Assembly: GCF_014822185.1 (NCBI RefSeq)
Contig: NZ_QVLR01000017.1
Coordinates: 1 to 44,690 of the forward strand
Source of the DNA: Azoarcus sp. Aa7
GTDB lineage: Bacteria; Pseudomonadota; Gammaproteobacteria; Burkholderiales; Rhodocyclaceae
Length of the DNA: 44,690 nucleotides
Reading direction: 5' to 3'
The notes below the pieces were generated by a model, which saw only the letters and a program-made list of their open reading frames with translations, ran no database searches and was not told the origin of the DNA. The position numbers and the translations under genes are program-made. The first letter of the stretch is position 1. The number at the start of each line of letters is the position of its first letter. Shown here one piece after another: positions 41,380-44,690 of this stretch.

Positions 41380-43191
41380 ATGAGCGACTATCGCGCCCCC
41401 ATCAAGGACATGCGTTTCGTCATGGACGAACTGGCCGGCTTTGCGGAGATCGGCAAACTGCCGGGGTTCGAGGAAGCGACTCCCGACCTGGCCGATGCCG
41501 TGCTGGACGAAGCCGCCAAGTTCGCCGGTGAGGTGCTGGCGCCGCTGAACCCCATCGGCGACCGCGCGGGCAGCAAGCTCGGCCCGGACGGCGTGACGAC
41601 GGCCCCCGGCTGGAAGGAGGCCTACGCGCAATACCGCGACGCGGGCTGGAACGGCATGAACGGGCCGACGGAGTTCGGCGGCCAGGGCCTGCCCGCGCTG
41701 CTGGGCATCGCCGCCAAGGAAATGTTCGCCGCCGCCAACGTGGCCTTCTCGATCGGGCCGCTGCTCACGACCGGCGCGGTGGAAGCGCTGCGGGTGTGCG
41801 CGAGCGATGAGCTCAAGCGCACCTACCTCGAAAAGATGGTGACCGGCGAATGGACCGGCACGATGAACCTCACGGAGCCGCAGGCCGGCTCCGACCTGGC
41901 GCTCATCCGTTCGCGCGCCGAGCCGCAGGCCGACGGCAGCTACAAGGTCTTCGGGCAGAAGATCTTCATCTCGTATGGCGACCACGAGATGACCGATAAC
42001 ATCGTGCATCTGGTGCTCGCCCGCCTGCCGGACGCCCCGGCCGGCGTGAAGGGCATCTCGCTGTTCCTCGTGCCGAAGTTCCTCGTGAACGCCGACGGCT
42101 CGCTCGGCGCGCGCAACGACGCGCACTGCGTGTCGATCGAGCACAAGCTCGGCATCCACGGCAGCCCGACCTGCGTGATGGCGTACGGCGATAATGGCAA
42201 CTTCGGTGGCGGCGCCGTCGGCTACCTGCTCGGCGAAGCGAACCGCGGCCTTGAATACATGTTCGTGATGATGAACGAGGCCCGCCTGGGATGCGGCCTG
42301 CAGGGCATCGCGGTCGGCGAGCGCGCCTACCAGCAGGCGCTCGGCTATGCGCGCGAGCGCAAGCAGGGGCGCGATGCGCTCACCGGCGAGGCGCTCGTCA
42401 GCATCGACAAGCACCCCGACGTGCGCCGCATGCTGATGCTGATGAAGTCGCGCGTCGAAGCCTGCCGCGCGCTGGCCTACTACACCGCCGGCCTGCTCGA
42501 TTGCGCGCACCACCATGCCGACGCGGCAACGCGCGAGCGCAGCCTGTATCTGGCCGAACTGTTGATTCCGATCGTCAAGGGCGGCAGCACCGAGATGGGC
42601 ATCGAGGTGGCCTCGCTGGGCATCCAGATCCATGGCGGCATGGGCTTCATCGAGGAAACCGGCGCCGCCCAGCATTGGCGCGACGCGCGGATCTCGACGA
42701 TCTACGAGGGCACCACCGGCATCCAGGCCAACGACCTGCTGTTCCGCAAGCTGATGCGCGACCAGGGCGCCACCGCCAAGCGCGTGTTCGGCGAGGTCCA
42801 TGCCACGGCCAAGGCGCTTGGAGCGAGCGATCGCGCCGAACTGCGGGCGATGGGCGAAAAGCTCGCGAGCGCGCTCAACGCCTGGATGGGCGCGACCGAA
42901 TGGCTGGCCGCCAACGCCAAGAGCGCCCTCGGTGGCGTGCTGACGGCCGCCGTGCCCTACCTGCATCTGGCGGTGACCGTGAGCGGTGGCTGGATGATGG
43001 GCAAGGCGGCCATCGTGGCGGCGGCCCGCCTCGCGAGCGGCGAGGGCGACCAGACCTTCTACCGCAACAAGATCGCGACCGCCCGCTTCTACGCCGACCA
43101 GATGCTGCCGCAAGCCGCGGCTTTCGCCGACACGGTCATGAGTGGTGACGCCGCGCTGGCCGGATGCGGCGACGAGCTGTTCGCCGACTGA
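41380..43191 (+). CDS. Acyl-CoA dehydrogenase, 600-residue FadE/DmdC-type
   Basis: A 603-residue flavoprotein with an N-terminal extension, the ACAD core (MNLTEPQAGSDLALIRSRAE, IFISYGDHEMTDNIVH) and IYEGTTGIQANDLLFRKL with the catalytic Glu, then a C-terminal extra domain of about 130 residues. The architecture is that of the large acyl-CoA dehydrogenases related to DmdC and FadE5. It performs the first beta-oxidation step in this operon, with ETF as acceptor. It is followed by a terminator at 43236. Confidence 0.92.
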   Translation: MSDYRAPIKDMRFVMDELAGFAEIGKLPGFEEATPDLADAVLDEAAKFAGEVLAPLNPIGDRAGSKLGPDGVTTAPGWKEAYAQYRDAGWNGMNGPTEFGGQGLPALLGIAAKEMFAAANVAFSIGPLLTTGAVEALRVCASDELKRTYLEKMVTGEWTGTMNLTEPQAGSDLALIRSRAEPQADGSYKVFGQKIFISYGDHEMTDNIVHLVLARLPDAPAGVKGISLFLVPKFLVNADGSLGARNDAHCVSIEHKLGIHGSPTCVMAYGDNGNFGGGAVGYLLGEANRGLEYMFVMMNEARLGCGLQGIAVGERAYQQALGYARERKQGRDALTGEALVSIDKHPDVRRMLMLMKSRVEACRALAYYTAGLLDCAHHHADAATRERSLYLAELLIPIVKGGSTEMGIEVASLGIQIHGGMGFIEETGAAQHWRDARISTIYEGTTGIQANDLLFRKLMRDQGATAKRVFGEVHATAKALGASDRAELRAMGEKLASALNAWMGATEWLAANAKSALGGVLTAAVPYLHLAVTVSGGWMMGKAAIVAAARLASGEGDQTFYRNKIATARFYADQMLPQAAAFADTVMSGDAALAGCGDELFAD

Positions 43192-43235
43192 AGGTTGGGG
43201 GTATCCCGTTCCCTCCCCCGGTTTCTCTCCCATTT

Positions 43236-43267
43236 CGCCCCCGCTTCGTCGGGGGCGTTTATTCTTT
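43236..43267 (+). terminator. Rho-independent terminator after the fadE-like gene
   Basis: CGCCCCCG (43236-43243) and CGGGGGCG (43250-43257) pair around CTTCGT, followed by TTTATTCTTT. Because the ribosome site of the next gene begins right after, it may act as a partial terminator. Confidence 0.75.
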
Positions 43268-43278
43268 GAGGTAAGACC

Positions 43279-44100
43279 ATGACGCTGCCTGTACTGACCA
43301 CCCTGCGGCTCGAGCTGGCCGACGGAGTGCTGGATCTCTGCCTGAACCGGCCGGACAAATCCAATGCGCTCGACGACGCGCTCTGGCGCGAACTGCGCAC
43401 GGCCTTCGACTGGGCCGATGGCGAACCGGCCGTGCGGGCCGTCGTGCTGTCCGGGGCAGGGCGGCATTTCTGCGCCGGCATCGACCTCGACATGTTGGGT
43501 GGCATCACGCAGCGCATTGCGGACGCGGACGAGGCCCGCCGGCGTGAAAAACTGCGCCGCCTGATCCTCGACCTGCAGGACTGCCTGTCGAGCATCGAAC
43601 GCTGCCGCAAGCCCGTGCTCGCCGCGATCCACGGCGCCTGCCTGGGCGGCGGGGTCGATCTCGTCGCCTGCTGCGACATGCGCTACGTGAGCGCCGAGGC
43701 CCACTTCGCGGTGCGCGAGATCGACGTCGGCATGGTCGCCGACGTCGGTACCCTGCAGCGCCTGCCTCACCTCATCCCGCACGGCCTCGCGCGCGAACTC
43801 GCCTTCACCGGGCGCACGCTGTCCGCCGATGAAGCGGTGCGCTGCGGCCTTGCCAATGCCGTCCATCCCGACCGGGACGCGCTGCTGGCGGCGGTACGCG
43901 CCCTCGCGCGCCAGATCGCCGGAAAATCGCCGCTCGCCATGCGCGGCACGAAGGAAATGCTCAACTATAGCCGCGACCACAGCGTGGTCGACGGGCTCAA
44001 CCAGGTCGCGACCTGGAATGCCGCGATGCTGCTGTCGGCCGACCTGAACGAAGCGCTCGCTGCGGCCCGCGAACAGCGGCTGCCGCGCTTCGCGGACTGA
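43279..44100 (+). CDS. Dienoyl-CoA isomerase-like enoyl-CoA hydratase (ECH1-type)
   Basis: A 273-residue crotonase-superfamily protein: LNRPDKSNALDD, HFCAGIDLDMLGG (oxyanion region), IHGACLGGGVDLVACCDMRY (20) and REIDVGMVADVGTLQRLPHL. The last segment, with Asp residues around VADVGTLQRLP, is the signature of delta3,5-delta2,4-dienoyl-CoA isomerase (ECH1), which shifts double bonds so that unsaturated acyl-CoAs can enter beta-oxidation. It pairs logically with the DECR-like SDRs in this window. Confidence 0.87.
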   Translation: MTLPVLTTLRLELADGVLDLCLNRPDKSNALDDALWRELRTAFDWADGEPAVRAVVLSGAGRHFCAGIDLDMLGGITQRIADADEARRREKLRRLILDLQDCLSSIERCRKPVLAAIHGACLGGGVDLVACCDMRYVSAEAHFAVREIDVGMVADVGTLQRLPHLIPHGLARELAFTGRTLSADEAVRCGLANAVHPDRDALLAAVRALARQIAGKSPLAMRGTKEMLNYSRDHSVVDGLNQVATWNAAMLLSADLNEALAAAREQRLPRFAD

Positions 44101-44190
44101 GCGCAGCGCCGCGTCAATCGGACGCGCCCACCGGCGTCGCCGCCGCCGACGGGGTCAGACCGCCATCGCGGCTTGACTTAAACCAACCGG

Positions 44191-44215
44191 CCTCCGCCGA
44201 ACCCGGGGCGATTCA
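44191..44215. mobile_element. IS3-type terminal remnant
   Basis: The 25 bases match 103-127, the terminus of the IS3-like element at the left edge, at 23 positions and in the same orientation. The preceding bases (about 44171-44190, with TTAAACCAACC) are typical of sequence inside such IS ends. No transposase reading frame remains, so this is a leftover end. Confidence 0.6.
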
Positions 44216-44266
44216 GTACCTTGATGTACCGAAGTTTTTATTCTCTATTTATCGGGAGGAAAGCAC

Positions 44267-44590
44267 ATGTCAGCTCTGCAGAACAAGGTTGCCATCATCA
44301 CCGGCGGTGCATCCGGCATCGGTCGCGCCACTGCGCTGCTGTTTGCACAGGCCGGTGCACGAATCGTTATCGCCGACATGAGCGAGGCGTCAGGCAAGGA
44401 GGTCGTGGCCGAAATCGAGAGGACGGGTGGTGAAGCGTTGTTCCAGCGCGTGGATGTCAGTCGTGACGAAGACTGTGCGGGGATGGTTCAGGCCACTCTG
44501 ACACGTTTCGGCAAGCTCGATATCGCATTCAATAATGCCGGCATCTCGGGCGCGATGCTACCCCAGGGCAATCGCACCTTCATGTCATAA
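44267..44590 (+). pseudogene. Truncated SDR gene
   Basis: The frame starts behind GGGAGGA with a normal SDR N-terminus: ALQNKVAIITGGASGIGRA (cofactor motif), ADMSEASG, DVSRDEDC and IAFNNAGISGAM. It then stops after 107 residues, before the catalytic Ser-Tyr-Lys region; a full SDR has about 250. The SDR-like sequence ends near 44560, where the sequence changes to what looks like an IS terminus. The gene was probably cut by a transposon insertion. Confidence 0.78.
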
Positions 44591-44690
44591 CTCCGAGCAA
44601 CTCGGCGCGAAATTCATCGAGGGTGGCAGCCAGCATGCGCTTCGACTTGATGCTCGCCTTGCGGGTGGTATTGAGCCGCAACAGGTTCAT
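44560..44690 (-). mobile_element. Probable IS element end with transposase C-terminus
   Basis: On the minus strand an open frame enters from the right edge and ends at TGA 44582-44580. Its last 36 residues include NLLRLNTTRKASIKSKRMLA and end LLGVMT, a Lys/Arg-rich ending like that of ISAs1-type DDE transposases, though the family call is tentative. The candidate terminus begins around CAGGGCAATCGCACC (about 44565), where the SDR reading breaks off. Confidence 0.5.

Noticed and set aside
41236-43980. 914-residue minus-strand open frame
   Set aside because: Antisense to the fadE-like and ECH1-like genes, with no recognisable motif.
1-44690. CRISPR array, tRNA, rRNA or riboswitch
   Set aside because: No regularly spaced repeats, cloverleaf genes or recognisable riboswitch cores were seen on reading through; a covariance-model search was not possible.

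Overview
The window is GC-rich, tightly packed bacterial chromosome of betaproteobacterial character. Gene content (CoA-thioester catabolism, electron-transfer flavoprotein, BadH/BadI-like alicyclic ring enzymes, a chalcone-isomerase-fold periplasmic protein) suggests a Rhodocyclales-type degrader such as the Azoarcus/Aromatoleum/Thauera group. That assignment is inferred from gene content and style; no rRNA or other marker gene is present.

Layout. 1-127: end of an IS3-like element. 128-3315: small housekeeping or hypothetical genes (DUF1835-like, DUF29-like) and a frameshifted Fic gene with the same palindrome on both sides. 3416-6897: a CbbQ/NorQ-type AAA+ ATPase, its CbbO/NorD-type VWA partner and an alpha/beta hydrolase. 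7032-14721: LCAD-like acyl-CoA dehydrogenase, AlkB-like membrane diiron monooxygenase, dienoyl-CoA-reductase-like SDR, BadH-like dehydrogenase, BadI-like ring hydrolase, a hydratase carrying a degenerate dehydrogenase half, and a two-gene MaoC-type hydratase. 14825-16351: a membrane PAS-GGDEF diguanylate cyclase, then a peptidase gene remnant. 16783-23341: an SDR divergent from an Old Yellow Enzyme gene, which is followed by a second acyl-CoA dehydrogenase, a PECR-like SDR, a MaoC protein and a kinase-like phosphotransferase with a small helical partner (LvaA/LvaB-like). 23450-24066: a Phd/ParE-type toxin-antitoxin pair. 24179-28522 (minus strand): a thiolase-etfB-etfA operon and a coupled MarR regulator/tyrosine phosphatase pair. 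28895-33870: a CrtC/AttH-like protein, an HMG-CoA-synthase-like/DUF35 fusion, an SCP-x-type thiolase and a CoA-transferase-family protein. 34588-44100: a TetR regulator divergent from a beta-oxidation operon (fadB-like, fadA-like, CHI-fold protein, fadD-like, fadE-like, dienoyl-CoA isomerase). 44191-44690: IS remnants and a truncated SDR.

How the genes may work together (inference). The monooxygenase or hydrolase would functionalise an alicyclic or terpenoid hydrocarbon. CoA ligase or CoA transferase would activate the acid. Acyl-CoA dehydrogenases, hydratases and the BadH-like enzyme would build a 2-oxocyclohexanecarboxyl-CoA-type thioester, and the BadI-like hydrolase would open the ring. 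Side-chain hydroxyls could be removed by the kinase pair, branched parts cleaved by the SCP-x thiolase module, and the chain finished by the fad operon, with electrons leaving through ETF. Several promoters share a GTACGnnAC-type element, which suggests common control. The substrate cannot be read from sequence alone; cyclic monoterpenoid or naphthenic-type acids are the best guess.
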